From Tissierella sp032104385 (lineage in GTDB: Bacteria; Bacillota; Clostridia; Tissierellales; Tissierellaceae): a DNA stretch of 64,000 nt. The position numbers were made by a program, and so were the translations under genes. The stretch is taken from positions 248,001 to 312,000 of the forward strand of contig NZ_DAMCHJ010000002.1 in NCBI RefSeq assembly GCF_032104385.1, in the 5' to 3' direction. This document shows, one piece after another, positions 9,153 to 17,235 of this stretch (within the stretch, counting starts at the first letter, position 1; each line of letters begins with the position of its first letter). Below the pieces are notes generated by a model. It saw nothing but the letters and a program-made list of their open reading frames with translations, searched no databases and had not been told where the DNA came from.

Positions 9153-9904
9153 TCATAGCTGATGATGAAGAAATAATACGCAATGGTTTAAAAAATTTAA
9201 TTGAATCTTATGATTTGGATTTATCAGTTGTTGGAACAGCTCAGGATGGAGAAGAAGCTCTACAGTTAGTCAATATATACCAACCTGAAATTATTTTAAT
9301 GGACATCAATATGCCCTTTATCAATGGTCTTGAAGTAATAGAAAAGGTTAAAGAAATTGACCCTAATTCCAAGATAATTATTATATCAGGATATGATCAA
9401 TTTGAATATGCACAGAAAGCATTAGAACTTGGAGTATTTAGTTACTTACTTAAACCTATACAATATAGAAACTTTAAAAATATTATTGTTAAAGCCATGG
9501 ACTCCTATTGTGAAAGAATGTGGGAAATAAATAAATTGAAGGAAATAGATGGTGATAATATTAGTCAAAAATGTGTTGGAAATCAAGCAATTAATTATAT
9601 AAAGGAAAATTTTACTAGAAATGATCTAACATTAAATCTTATAGCTGAAAATTTGCATATAAGTCAGTCCTATCTTACTAGATTAATAAAACAAAAAACA
9701 GGAGCCAACTTCACTGATTACCTTAATAAACTAAGAATTAATATGTCTATAAATCTTCTATTGGATAAAGATAAAGACTATACAATACACGATATTTCAA
9801 ATATGGTTGGTTACAGCACCCAGCATTATTTTAGTAGAGCTTTTAAAAATTATATGGGACTTTCACCTAATCAATATAGAAATAAAAATTCTATTAAGCA
9901 TTAA
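9140..9904 (+). CDS. YesN-type response regulator with AraC DNA-binding domain
   Basis: A 254-residue regulator. The receiver domain (1 to about 120) has the acidic pair DDEE near residue 8, the phospho-acceptor in LMDINMP, and the conserved Lys in YLLKPI. After a linker comes an AraC-type double helix-turn-helix (about 155-250) with GYSTQHYFSRAFKNYMGLSPNQYR. It is translationally coupled to the kinase gene. Because the pair is divergent from the reductase gene, it may sense the reductase substrate; that link is inference from position only. Confidence 0.92.
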   Translation: MFRIVIADDEEIIRNGLKNLIESYDLDLSVVGTAQDGEEALQLVNIYQPEIILMDINMPFINGLEVIEKVKEIDPNSKIIIISGYDQFEYAQKALELGVFSYLLKPIQYRNFKNIIVKAMDSYCERMWEINKLKEIDGDNISQKCVGNQAINYIKENFTRNDLTLNLIAENLHISQSYLTRLIKQKTGANFTDYLNKLRINMSINLLLDKDKDYTIHDISNMVGYSTQHYFSRAFKNYMGLSPNQYRNKNSIKH

Positions 9905-9996
9905 ATTCTCGGAAATACTTCAGCTTTCATTATTTTTTCAATAACAGCTGATTTATTTCCAATTCATATCTATTACCACAATTTAAATAAAAACTT

Positions 9997-10536
9997 CTAA
10001 GCTTCTTTAAATTTTGTAGTAGTAATCTTACCATCTACTTTACTTAAAGTTTTAACTTTCAATGTTGGATTGATTACATCAAATTGTGCTATAATATCTT
10101 CAAATATTTTAAATTCTTTTCTTTTAATTACAACTTCTATTTGATATCTCTTTTTCTCATCGTTTCCTCCAACAAGAAAGTTATTAACTGTATATCCTGT
10201 TTCTCTAAGTTTCTTTGCTATTTCCATAACCTTGTCTTTATCACTTAAAAATAAATCTACTTCTAAAATTCCCAAAGCTAATCTATCTTCAATTTTACCA
10301 CCTATATAAACTCCCGCCGTTCTTCCTAAAGCATATGCTACAGTAAATTGAATACCATCTGAGCTAGTGACCTTACTAACAATAGTTGCAAAAATCATGG
10401 CATCTGCAAAAACTAATAAATAAACTGGATTCATAATTTTTTTAGACATTAATATTGTCTTTAGTGTTGCTAAAATATTTGTAAAAGCAGTCACTAAAAA
10501 CAAACCTACAAGTGCAAATATAACATTTATTCCCAT
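9997..10536 (-). CDS. DUF5698/DUF2179 (UPF0316-type) membrane protein
   Basis: A 179-residue protein with about three hydrophobic segments in the first 95 residues (FALVGLFLVTAFTNILATLKTILM at its start) and a cytoplasmic C-terminal domain of DUF2179 type (YTVNNFLVGGNDEKKRYQIEVVIKRKE). This matches UPF0316 family proteins. Function is unknown. ATG 10536 follows AAAGGAGGTG. A structured leader RNA and a terminator lie between its promoter and the gene, so expression is probably controlled by attenuation. Confidence 0.85.
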   Translation of the reverse strand: MGINVIFALVGLFLVTAFTNILATLKTILMSKKIMNPVYLLVFADAMIFATIVSKVTSSDGIQFTVAYALGRTAGVYIGGKIEDRLALGILEVDLFLSDKDKVMEIAKKLRETGYTVNNFLVGGNDEKKRYQIEVVIKRKEFKIFEDIIAQFDVINPTLKVKTLSKVDGKITTTKFKEA

Positions 10537-10571
10537 TTAAACACCTCCTTTTTAATTTTTATATCACAAAA

Positions 10572-10596
10572 ACTAATATACAAATTGTATATTAGT
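10572..10596 (-). terminator. Terminator in the leader of the DUF5698 gene
   Basis: Perfect 12-bp inverted repeat ACTAATATACAA with one central base, followed on the minus strand by TTTTTG. It lies upstream of the start codon, so it is a candidate attenuator and not an end-of-gene terminator. Confidence 0.7.
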
Positions 10597-10613
10597 TAGC
10601 AATTAATTAGTCG

Positions 10614-10688
10614 TATTCCTATTTAATAATCCAAATGGAAAATTCAAGATTGAATAAATCTGATACCCTTTCGGGACATATAGGGATA
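10614..10688 (-). ncRNA. Structured leader RNA, candidate orphan riboswitch
   Basis: On the minus strand, UAUCCCUAU (10680-10688) pairs with AUAGGAAUA (10614-10622) with one mismatch. Inside lie three hairpins: CCCGAAAGGG, AGAUU-UAUUC-AAUCU and UCCA-UU-UGGA, giving a four-way junction. An attenuator-like terminator follows 18 bases later and the DUF5698 gene after that. I could not match it to a riboswitch class I know. Confidence 0.45.
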
Positions 10689-10803
10689 AAGCAAATGGTT
10701 CATAGCTAAAAATCACCATTATAACTTTAAAATAAAGATAAGATTGATGTAAAAATTATTTTAAATACTTTAACTAAGTTCCAACTATTAATCTAACCAT
10801 ATT

Positions 10804-10832
10804 AGTATACTACATATCTTAATTATTTGCAA
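10804..10832 (-). promoter_or_regulatory. Promoter for the DUF5698 leader transcript
   Basis: TTGCAA (10827-10832), 17-base spacer, TATACT (10804-10809) on the minus strand. It would give a leader of roughly 255 bases before ATG 10536. Confidence 0.5.
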
Positions 10833-10925
10833 ATTACAATTTGTTTTTACATCTCATTATTTTATATCAAATATATATTGTATAGAATTATCATACTTTA
10901 TATAGAAAAACACTTAAAAAAACTG

Positions 10926-10954
10926 TTGACATTATCATATTAAAGTGTTATCAT
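10926..10954 (+). promoter_or_regulatory. Promoter of the first T-box operon
   Basis: Perfect -35 TTGACA (10926-10931), 17-base spacer, -10 TATCAT (10949-10954), about 20 bases before the T-box stem I. Confidence 0.8.
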
Positions 10955-10973
10955 CTTTTTTAATATTAAAAAT

Positions 10974-11250
10974 GCTTTGATGGAGAGAAAGATATCTAAA
11001 CTTATTTACAGAGAGTTGGAAAGGTGAAAACCAACATTAAGAAGATATGTAATATTCACTCCTAAGCTGATTCGTTAAACCCATTCTGCAAGTAGACGAA
11101 TCCGAAAGCCCATCGTTATAGGGGATAGGACTGTTAGGTCTGATTGAGTGATGACTTTTTGTCATAATTAGGGTGGTACCACGGAGATATAATCTTTCGT
11201 CCCTATAAATATATAAAATTATATTTATAGGGATTGAAAGATTTTTTTTA
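10974..11250 (+). promoter_or_regulatory. T-box riboswitch, specifier UUC (Phe)
   Basis: Stem I is closed by GCTT/AAGC (10974-10977, 11064-11067). The specifier-loop side reads AATATTCACTCC; placing the codon before the single A that precedes the helix gives UUC at 11055-11057, a Phe codon. The T-box sequence AGGGTGGTACCACGG is at 11170-11184; its UGGU bulge would pair with the ACCA end of tRNA-Phe. A long terminator ending in a T-run lies at 11191-11250. Uncharged tRNA would block termination and switch on the binding-protein gene downstream. Confidence 0.88.
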
Positions 11251-11492
11251 TGACCTAATACAACGAAGGTTGTGAGTTAATGTAGGTCAAAGGCAATGAG
11301 CACCAACCTTAATGTAGAATTTATCATGGGAGTGCCAGTTAGGGCCGAATCTATAGAAGCTTATCCAGTGAATAGATTTGAGTTGCGAAACTGCGTGAGG
11401 TTATTTAAGAAAATTCTAATTATCTAATTGCATTCAATCTATGCCAATTATCCTATAAATCCTATTAATTACATTACAAGGAGGATAAAAAA
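11251..11492 (+). other. Long untranslated stretch after T-box 1, shared block
   Basis: 240 bases between the T-box terminator and the binding-protein start. It contains GAAACTGCGTGAGGTTATTT at 11387-11406, which recurs with a few changes after the second T-box (13023-13042). A 33-codon frame from ATG 11327 has no ribosome site and is not called. Confidence 0.4.
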
Positions 11493-12485
11493 ATGAAAAA
11501 AAGTAAGATTAGTAAATTAGTATCTTTAGCAGTAAGTGGTATAGTACTTTTATCAGGTTGTAATTCAAATGTAAGTAAGCCAAATAGTGTATCTGAAGAA
11601 AAAATATTTAGAATTGGAATCAGCCAATTAGCAGACCATCCAGCACTGGATGATGCTAGATTAGGTTTTGAAGATGGATTAAAAGAACTTGGAATAAATG
11701 CAGAAATAGACTACCAAAATGCACAAGGAGATATTCCTACTACAATGAGCATATCTCAAAAATTTGTAAGAGATAAAGTTGATTTGATTTATGCTATAGC
11801 AACACCAGCAGCCCAATCTGCAAAGCAATCTACTAATGATATTCCTATACTATTTAGTGCAGTAACTGACCCTGTGAAATCAGAAATAGTTACAGATTGG
11901 AAGAATGTTGGTGGCAATGTAACTGGAACATCTGACATGGCTCCTACAGATTCTCAGTTAAAAATGTTTAAAGAAATTGACCCTAGTATAAAAACTATTG
12001 GTATATTATATAATACCTCTGAAGCAAATTCTGAAATTCAAATAGAAGAAGTAAAAAATCTAGCTCCAAATGAAGGTTTAGAAATAATTACAGTTGGAAT
12101 AAGTAATGTTAATGAACTTCCTCAGGCTATAGATTCAATATTAAACAAAGTTGATGGTATTTATGCTCTTAGTGATAATCTCATAGCTTCTTCTGTGGAG
12201 TTATTATCAAAAAAACTTATGGATAAAAAAATCATATCTGTTTGTGCAGAAGAAACCCAAGTAAAAGGAGGATTATTGGTAACAAATGGACTTAGTTATT
12301 ATGAGTTAGGTAAACAAACGGCTAAAATGGCAAAAGAAATACTTGTAGATAAAAAGCATGTTTCTACTATACCAGTCGGTGTAGCAGAAAAAACTATAAC
12401 AACAGTAAATATAAAAACTTTAGAAGCATTAGAATTAGATATAAATCTTTCACTCTTTAAAGATGCTATAAAGATAGAAGAATAA
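11493..12485 (+). CDS. ABC transporter substrate-binding lipoprotein, Phe T-box controlled
   Basis: A 330-residue lipoprotein of the ABC_sub_bind/TrpX type (COG2984). The signal ends in the lipobox LLSGC (Cys23). The two-lobed binding fold follows, with RIGISQLADHPALDDARLGF and TPAAQSAKQSTNDIPILFSA. The Phe-specifier T-box suggests an aromatic amino acid, or a precursor, as ligand. It has no permease of its own; the next gene set 3' supplies permease and ATPase. The first 120 or so residues are almost identical to the next binding protein, while the rest is clearly diverged. Ribosome site AAGGAGGATAAAAAA precedes ATG 11493. Confidence 0.88.
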   Translation: MKKSKISKLVSLAVSGIVLLSGCNSNVSKPNSVSEEKIFRIGISQLADHPALDDARLGFEDGLKELGINAEIDYQNAQGDIPTTMSISQKFVRDKVDLIYAIATPAAQSAKQSTNDIPILFSAVTDPVKSEIVTDWKNVGGNVTGTSDMAPTDSQLKMFKEIDPSIKTIGILYNTSEANSEIQIEEVKNLAPNEGLEIITVGISNVNELPQAIDSILNKVDGIYALSDNLIASSVELLSKKLMDKKIISVCAEETQVKGGLLVTNGLSYYELGKQTAKMAKEILVDKKHVSTIPVGVAEKTITTVNIKTLEALELDINLSLFKDAIKIEE

Positions 12486-12653
12486 CCTAAAAATACAACT
12501 TAATATTTTCAACTATACTTATAAGAAAGACATCTATGATCTATAGAGGCAACTTCTCTTAAACATTCCATAAGCCGCTTCCATGAAATTAGAGATTTCA
12601 GCTGCCTTCTATAGGAAACCATCAGAGATTTTTAAATTTTTTCAAAAAAGGTA

Positions 12654-12682
12654 TTGACATTACTACAATAAAGTATTATCAT
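12654..12682 (+). promoter_or_regulatory. Promoter of the second T-box operon
   Basis: TTGACA (12654-12659), 17-base spacer, TATCAT (12677-12682): the same boxes and spacing as the first T-box promoter. Confidence 0.8.
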
Positions 12683-12702
12683 TTTATCTAATATTAAAAA
12701 AT

Positions 12703-12980
12703 GCTCTGATGGAGAGAAAGATATCATTGATTATTTAAAGAGAGTTGGGAAGGGTGAAAACCAACAATAACAAGATATGTAATATACACTCCTGAGCCGA
12801 TTTGCTAAAAGGTTATCCAAGTAGGCGAATCCGAAAGCCCATCGTTATAAGGGATAAGACTGTTAGGTCTGATTGAGTGATGACTTTTGTCATAATTAGG
12901 GTGGTACCACGGAGATATAATCTTTCGTCCCTATAAGTATAGTTAAAAACTATATTTATAGAGATTGAAAGATTTTTTTT
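12703..12980 (+). promoter_or_regulatory. T-box riboswitch, specifier UAC (Tyr)
   Basis: A near copy of the first T-box. Stem I is closed by GCTC/GAGC (12703-12706, 12794-12797), a compensating change from GCTT/AAGC that supports the helix. The specifier region reads AATATACACTCC, giving UAC at 12785-12787, a Tyr codon, where the first leader has UUC. The T-box sequence AGGGTGGTACCACGG is at 12898-12912 and the terminator at 12919-12980. It controls the second binding protein and the permease and ATPase genes. Confidence 0.88.
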
Positions 12981-13099
12981 ATGACTTAACACAGAAAATT
13001 AAGTTAGGTTAAATTTAATTGGAAAACTACGTGAGGTTACTTAACCAAATTTAAATTGTCAATTCTCAATCGTCAATTCAAATTGAGGAGGATAAAAAA

Positions 13100-14089
13100 A
13101 TGAAAAAAAGCAAAATTAGTAAATTAGTATCTTTAGCAGTAAGTGGTATAGTATTTTTATCAGGTTGTAATTCAAATGTAAGTAAGCCAAATAGTGTATC
13201 TGAAGAAAAAATATTTAGAATTGGAATCAGCCAATTAGCAGACCATCCAGCACTGGATGATGCTAGATTAGGTTTTGAAGATGGATTAAAAGAACTTGGA
13301 ATAAATGCAGAAATAGACTACCAAAATGCACAAGGAGATATTCCTACTACAATGAGCATATCTCAAAAATTTATTAAAGATAAAGTTGATTTGATTTATG
13401 CTATAGCAACACCAGCAGCCCAGTCTGCCAAACAATCTACTAATGATATTCCTATACTATTTAGTGCAGTAACTGACCCTGTAGTTGCAGAATTAGTAGA
13501 TTCAATGGAAAACCCTGGTGGGAATGTTACTGGAACATCAGATGCCAGTCCAATGGATAGACAATTACAATTATTTAAGGATTTAGATAGTAATATTAAA
13601 AAAGTTGGAATCATTTTTAATACCAGCGAACCCAATTCCCAAGTCCAAGTTGAAATGGCAAAAGATTTAGCACCTTCCATAGGTCTAGAAATAGTAGAAA
13701 TTGGAATATCTAGTATATCTGATATGCCTCAGGCAATAGATTCAATAGTTAAAAAAGTTGATGGCATCTATACTATAACTGACAATATGGTAGCATCTGC
13801 AATAAATATAGTTTCTGAAAAGGCTATATCAAACAAATTAATTACTGTTGGTGCTGAAGATTCTCATGTTAGTGGTGGTATTCTTGTTACTGATGGAATT
13901 AGCTACTATGAGTTAGGTAAACAAACTGCACAAATGGCTAAGGAAATCTTAGTTGATAAAACTTTACCTTCCAATGTTCCATCACAAACTGCTACTAATA
14001 CTAAAAAGGTTTTTAATATGAAAACATTAAAGGCTTTAGAAATTGATGAAAATAATGAAGTATTTAAAGATGCTTCAAAAATTGATTAA
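13100..14089 (+). CDS. ABC transporter substrate-binding lipoprotein, Tyr T-box controlled
   Basis: A 329-residue TrpX-type lipoprotein with lipobox FLSGC (Cys23), paralogous to the preceding gene. The N-terminal lobe is almost identical to it in protein and DNA up to about codon 127, then identity falls sharply (for example VVAELVDSMENPGGNVTGTS against KSEIVTDWKNVGGNVTGTS). The change in the C-terminal part together with the Tyr-specifier leader suggests a different ligand. It heads an operon with the permease 17 bases downstream. ATG 13100 has GAGGAGGATAAAAAA upstream. Confidence 0.88.
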   Translation: MKKSKISKLVSLAVSGIVFLSGCNSNVSKPNSVSEEKIFRIGISQLADHPALDDARLGFEDGLKELGINAEIDYQNAQGDIPTTMSISQKFIKDKVDLIYAIATPAAQSAKQSTNDIPILFSAVTDPVVAELVDSMENPGGNVTGTSDASPMDRQLQLFKDLDSNIKKVGIIFNTSEPNSQVQVEMAKDLAPSIGLEIVEIGISSISDMPQAIDSIVKKVDGIYTITDNMVASAINIVSEKAISNKLITVGAEDSHVSGGILVTDGISYYELGKQTAQMAKEILVDKTLPSNVPSQTATNTKKVFNMKTLKALEIDENNEVFKDASKID

Positions 14090-14106
14090 AAATTGGAGTG
14101 ATATAT

Positions 14107-15006
14107 ATGAATTCATTAATTATTACATCGTTAGAGCAAGGACTTATATTTGCAGTCTTAGCTATGGGAGTATTCTTGACTTATAAGGTCTTAGATATAG
14201 CAGACCTTTCTGTAGAAGGAACATTCCCTTTTGGGGCATTCATATTTGCTAAGTTTATATCTATGGGAATTAATCCAATAGTTAGCACCTTAATGGCTTT
14301 TTGTTTTGGAACCTTAGCTGGATTACTTACGGCAACACTCTTTACAAAACTAAGAATAAAACCTTTGTTGTCAGGTATATTAACTATGACTATACTCTAT
14401 TCAGTAAATTTAAAAATAAATGGAAAATCTAATTTCCCATTATTTAAATATAATTCAATTTTTGATTTAGGCCCAACTTTATTGGTATTAATCATAATTG
14501 TATTGTTGATAAAAATTACACTAGATCAATTTTTAAAAACTGAAACAGGATATTTACTAATTGCAACAGGAGACAATGAATCTCTTGTAAAATCTCTTGG
14601 AGAAAATAGTAATAAATATAAGGTATTAGGATTAATGTTAGCTAATGGTTTAGTAGCTTTAAGTGGTGCTTTAATGGCTCAGATCCAAGGCTTTGCAGAT
14701 ATAACTATGGGAAATTCCATTATAGTAATAGCCCTTGCTTCAATTATAATAGGAGATACTATAAAAAAGAATTCTAACAAAATAAAAAATACAACAAAAG
14801 TAATATTGGGAGCAATAATCTACAAAATTATTGGTGGAATCGCTATAGATTTAGGTCTAGATCCCAATGATCTTAGAGCTATAAATGCAATAATTGTAAT
14901 AGTATTTCTATCCTATAATAATTTTGCAGCTGATTTATTTGAAACTATGAAAAACAAAGGAGGTAAAACAAATGTTGAAAATAGTAAACCTATCAAAGAA
15001 TTTTAA
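14107..15006 (+). CDS. ABC transporter permease (TrpY-type, COG4120)
   Basis: A 299-residue integral membrane protein with about eight to nine hydrophobic segments and the pattern of COG4120 permeases that partner COG2984 binding proteins: YKVLDIADLSVEGTFPFGAF near the start, and GLMLANGLVALSGALMAQIQGFAD in the middle. It forms the channel for the substrate delivered by the upstream lipoprotein(s). The frame opens at GTG 14098, but ATG 14107 lies eight bases after GGAG. Its 3' end overlaps the ATPase gene by 35 bases. Confidence 0.9.
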   Translation: MNSLIITSLEQGLIFAVLAMGVFLTYKVLDIADLSVEGTFPFGAFIFAKFISMGINPIVSTLMAFCFGTLAGLLTATLFTKLRIKPLLSGILTMTILYSVNLKINGKSNFPLFKYNSIFDLGPTLLVLIIIVLLIKITLDQFLKTETGYLLIATGDNESLVKSLGENSNKYKVLGLMLANGLVALSGALMAQIQGFADITMGNSIIVIALASIIIGDTIKKNSNKIKNTTKVILGAIIYKIIGGIAIDLGLDPNDLRAINAIIVIVFLSYNNFAADLFETMKNKGGKTNVENSKPIKEF

Positions 15007-15736
15007 TAAAAATACAGATAATGAAATAAATATATTTAATAATTTTAATTTAGATATAGAGAAAAATAAATGTACAGCAATTATTGGTTCTAACGGTTGT
15101 GGAAAATCTACTCTTCTCAATTTAATAGGAGGAAGCATCTTAGCAGATAAGGGACAAATAATATTGAATGGAAAAAGTATTGAAGGACTAAAAGAAGAGC
15201 AACGAGCAATCCATATAGGAAGAGTATATCAAAATCCATCTATGGGAGTATCTCCTTCCCTTACTATATTGGAGAATATGTCCTTAGCAGATAAAAAAGG
15301 AACAAAATTTACTTTAAGAAAACTTATAAAAAAGAATAATATAGATAAATATATAGAATTATTAAAAGACCTAGATTTAGGTCTTGAAAACAAGTTAAAT
15401 ACCAAGGTAAAGTTTCTATCTGGCGGACAAAGACAGTCTCTATCTTTAGTAATGGCTGCTATGAAGCATCCTGATTTGCTCTTGCTTGATGAGCATACAG
15501 CCGCATTAGACCCTAAAACCTCTAATGTTGTAATGCAAAAAACCAAAGAGTTAATAAGGAAAAACTCTATGACAACTATAATGATTTCTCATAATATGAA
15601 GGATGCCATAGAATATTCAGATAGAATAATAATGTTAGATAAGGGTCAAATAGTATTAGATAAGCCAAGTATAAATGTAACAGAGAAAGAATTATTTGAT
15701 ATCTACAGGGAAAAGCTTGTGGAAAATGTAGCATAA
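14972..15736 (+). CDS. ABC transporter ATPase (TrpZ-type, COG1101)
   Basis: A 254-residue nucleotide-binding subunit. Walker A is GSNGCGKST, the signature is LSGGQRQ, and Walker B is LLLLDEHTAALDPKT; the D-loop and switch His (MISHNM) follow. COG1101 ATPases accompany this permease type. The start lies inside the permease gene, behind AAAGGAGG at eight bases. The last gene of the Tyr T-box operon; a terminator follows. Confidence 0.93.
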   Translation: MLKIVNLSKNFNKNTDNEINIFNNFNLDIEKNKCTAIIGSNGCGKSTLLNLIGGSILADKGQIILNGKSIEGLKEEQRAIHIGRVYQNPSMGVSPSLTILENMSLADKKGTKFTLRKLIKKNNIDKYIELLKDLDLGLENKLNTKVKFLSGGQRQSLSLVMAAMKHPDLLLLDEHTAALDPKTSNVVMQKTKELIRKNSMTTIMISHNMKDAIEYSDRIIMLDKGQIVLDKPSINVTEKELFDIYREKLVENVA

Positions 15737-15742
15737 ATCATT

Positions 15743-15788
15743 AAACCACTCCTTCTTATTAAATAGCAGGAGTGGTTTATAATTTTTT
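15743..15788 (+). terminator. Terminator of the T-box ABC operon
   Basis: Perfect 10-bp arms AAACCACTCC/GGAGTGGTTT with a 16-base loop, followed by ATAATTTTTT. Confidence 0.8.
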
Positions 15789-15789
15789 A

Positions 15790-15912
15790 CTAAGGTGTTT
15801 TTAGCAACTCTGTTACTGCACTCTTTCCTGCCCCTCCTAGACCATCAATTCCAACAATTATAGTTTTTCCCGAGTTATATTTGCCTATTATTTTATTCAA
15901 TAATTCTTCCAT
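15790..15912 (-). pseudogene. Truncated uridine-kinase-like P-loop fragment
   Basis: Forty codons from ATG 15912, with ribosome site AAGGAGA. They read MEELLNKIIGKYNSGKTIIV and then GIDGLGGAGKSAVTELL, the N-terminus and Walker A loop of uridine-kinase-like NTPases (usually about 200 residues). A stop follows directly and no further family sequence continues in any frame. It looks like a remnant of a larger gene. Whether the short peptide is still made is unknown. Confidence 0.6.
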
Positions 15913-16072
15913 TTAAGATTATCTCCTTCTAACATAAAAATTTCTTAGCTACCAAGTAAATTCAGATTGAAATTTATAGAGTCTTTCAATTTAGCACATT
16001 ATAACATAAACATTTTAAATATTATCTGAATTTTTTTAAAAAACTTCATATAAATATTACTTTAATAAATTT

Positions 16073-16109
16073 AAAAATGAGATTATAGCAAATCTATAAC
16101 CTCATTTTT
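16073..16109 (-). terminator. Terminator of the DUF4846 gene
   Basis: AAAAATGAGATTATAG/CTATAACCTCATTTTT with one mismatch and a five-base loop, ten bases after the stop. Confidence 0.75.
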
Positions 16110-16118
16110 AATCCCCTC

Positions 16119-17024
16119 TTATTCTACAAATCTTTTCAATCTATTTAATTCAAATGTCCATTCAGGAGTTCTGAGCTTTTCTTTATCTTTTATTGAATAC
16201 CACGGACTTATTTCTTCATTCATAGGATTAATAAGTATCTGAGTCTGTTGGGCTGGCATATATGATTGGGCAAGGATAAATATCTTTTCATCATTATTAT
16301 TTATAGCCATATCTACAATAATAACCGCATGACCTGGGCTTCCTCCAATAATAAACACATCTCCGATTTCCATTTCCTCTATGTCAATAAATTCTAATTC
16401 CTTTTCCAAAGACAAAGTGCCAGAGTAGGCAAAGACCATGTCCATAAATTTTCTAAAATTCTCATAAGTATTTGATGGTTCTACAGCTTTGTAATAGCTT
16501 ACATTGTTTCCATCAACCTTAATTCTATATCCTTCCATCCACTTCTTATATTCAGCCTTAAATCCTGAAACGAAGTTAAAACTAATATCCTCATATTTAC
16601 CTACTGAATAAAGATACTCTGCCCTTAAAAGCATAATAGCATCTGCACATTGATGAAGATCCCTATCTCCTATCTCAACATCTATAACACTATCATAAAC
16701 ACCATTTTTATTTTTCTCTCTGCCATTATAGTATAGAACCTTTTCACCATATGGCTTTAAACTTTGATTTCTCAAAAATTCTTGAAAGCTATTTTTTTCT
16801 ACTTCTATTCTTTTATATCCTTCTAAAGTTAAGTATCTTTCCTGTATTGTATTGCCATTTTTATTAAGATAATTAATTTGCTTGTTACTCTCAAATTTTG
16901 TTGAAAACTCTGTTTCTAATATTATATCCTTCTTTGGTAAACTATTAATATTAAAGAACCTCCAATATATTATAAAAATTAGAGAGCCTGCTATTATAAA
17001 TATTGCTATTAACCTTTTATTCAA
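16119..17024 (-). CDS. DUF4846 domain protein, membrane anchored
   Basis: A 301-residue protein with an N-terminal hydrophobic segment (about 5-22) and a large extracytoplasmic domain. GVYDSVIDVEIGDRDLHQCADAIMLLRAEYL, described here by its key parts DVEIGDRDLHQCADA and AEYLYSVGKY, and later GDVFIIGGSPGHAVIIVD and ILAQSYMPAQQTQIL, match the DUF4846 family. These proteins are of unknown function. The likely start is TTG 17024 behind AGGGGTGA. It stands alone on the minus strand. Confidence 0.8.
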   Translation of the reverse strand: MNKRLIAIFIIAGSLIFIIYWRFFNINSLPKKDIILETEFSTKFESNKQINYLNKNGNTIQERYLTLEGYKRIEVEKNSFQEFLRNQSLKPYGEKVLYYNGREKNKNGVYDSVIDVEIGDRDLHQCADAIMLLRAEYLYSVGKYEDISFNFVSGFKAEYKKWMEGYRIKVDGNNVSYYKAVEPSNTYENFRKFMDMVFAYSGTLSLEKELEFIDIEEMEIGDVFIIGGSPGHAVIIVDMAINNNDEKIFILAQSYMPAQQTQILINPMNEEISPWYSIKDKEKLRTPEWTFELNRLKRFVE

Positions 17025-17108
17025 CTAATTCACCCCTAGCAATATTATTTGATAAATAACATATAAAAAGTATATCTTAATTTAGTTCTCATCCTGCTCT
17101 TCACTTTT

Positions 17109-17213
17109 TTATTTATAATATTCTATTAATGCATTATATACCCCTTCATGAACAGCACCACGAACTATATAGTAAATAATTCCAGGAAATATAAGCAAAC
17201 AAAGAATATGCAC
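17109..17213 (-). CDS. Small hydrophobic peptide, 34 residues
   Basis: GTG 17213 lies five bases after AGAGGTG. The peptide has a single hydrophobic segment LCLLIFPGIIYYIV, followed by a short polar tail (RGAVHEGVYNALIEYYK). It lies between the DUF4846 gene and murI on the same strand. I do not recognise the family; the ribosome site and neat membrane-peptide pattern are the only support. Confidence 0.4.
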   Translation of the reverse strand: MHILCLLIFPGIIYYIVRGAVHEGVYNALIEYYK

Positions 17214-17235
17214 TCTATCACCTCTTTACTCAACA

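Noticed and set aside
11327..11428. 33-codon frame in the leader after T-box 1
   Set aside because: No ribosome site, and the frame is not preserved in the second leader although a block of sequence is.
12486..12653. A terminator for the first binding-protein gene
   Set aside because: No convincing hairpin with a T-run was found between this gene and the second promoter, so some readthrough into the second T-box leader is possible.
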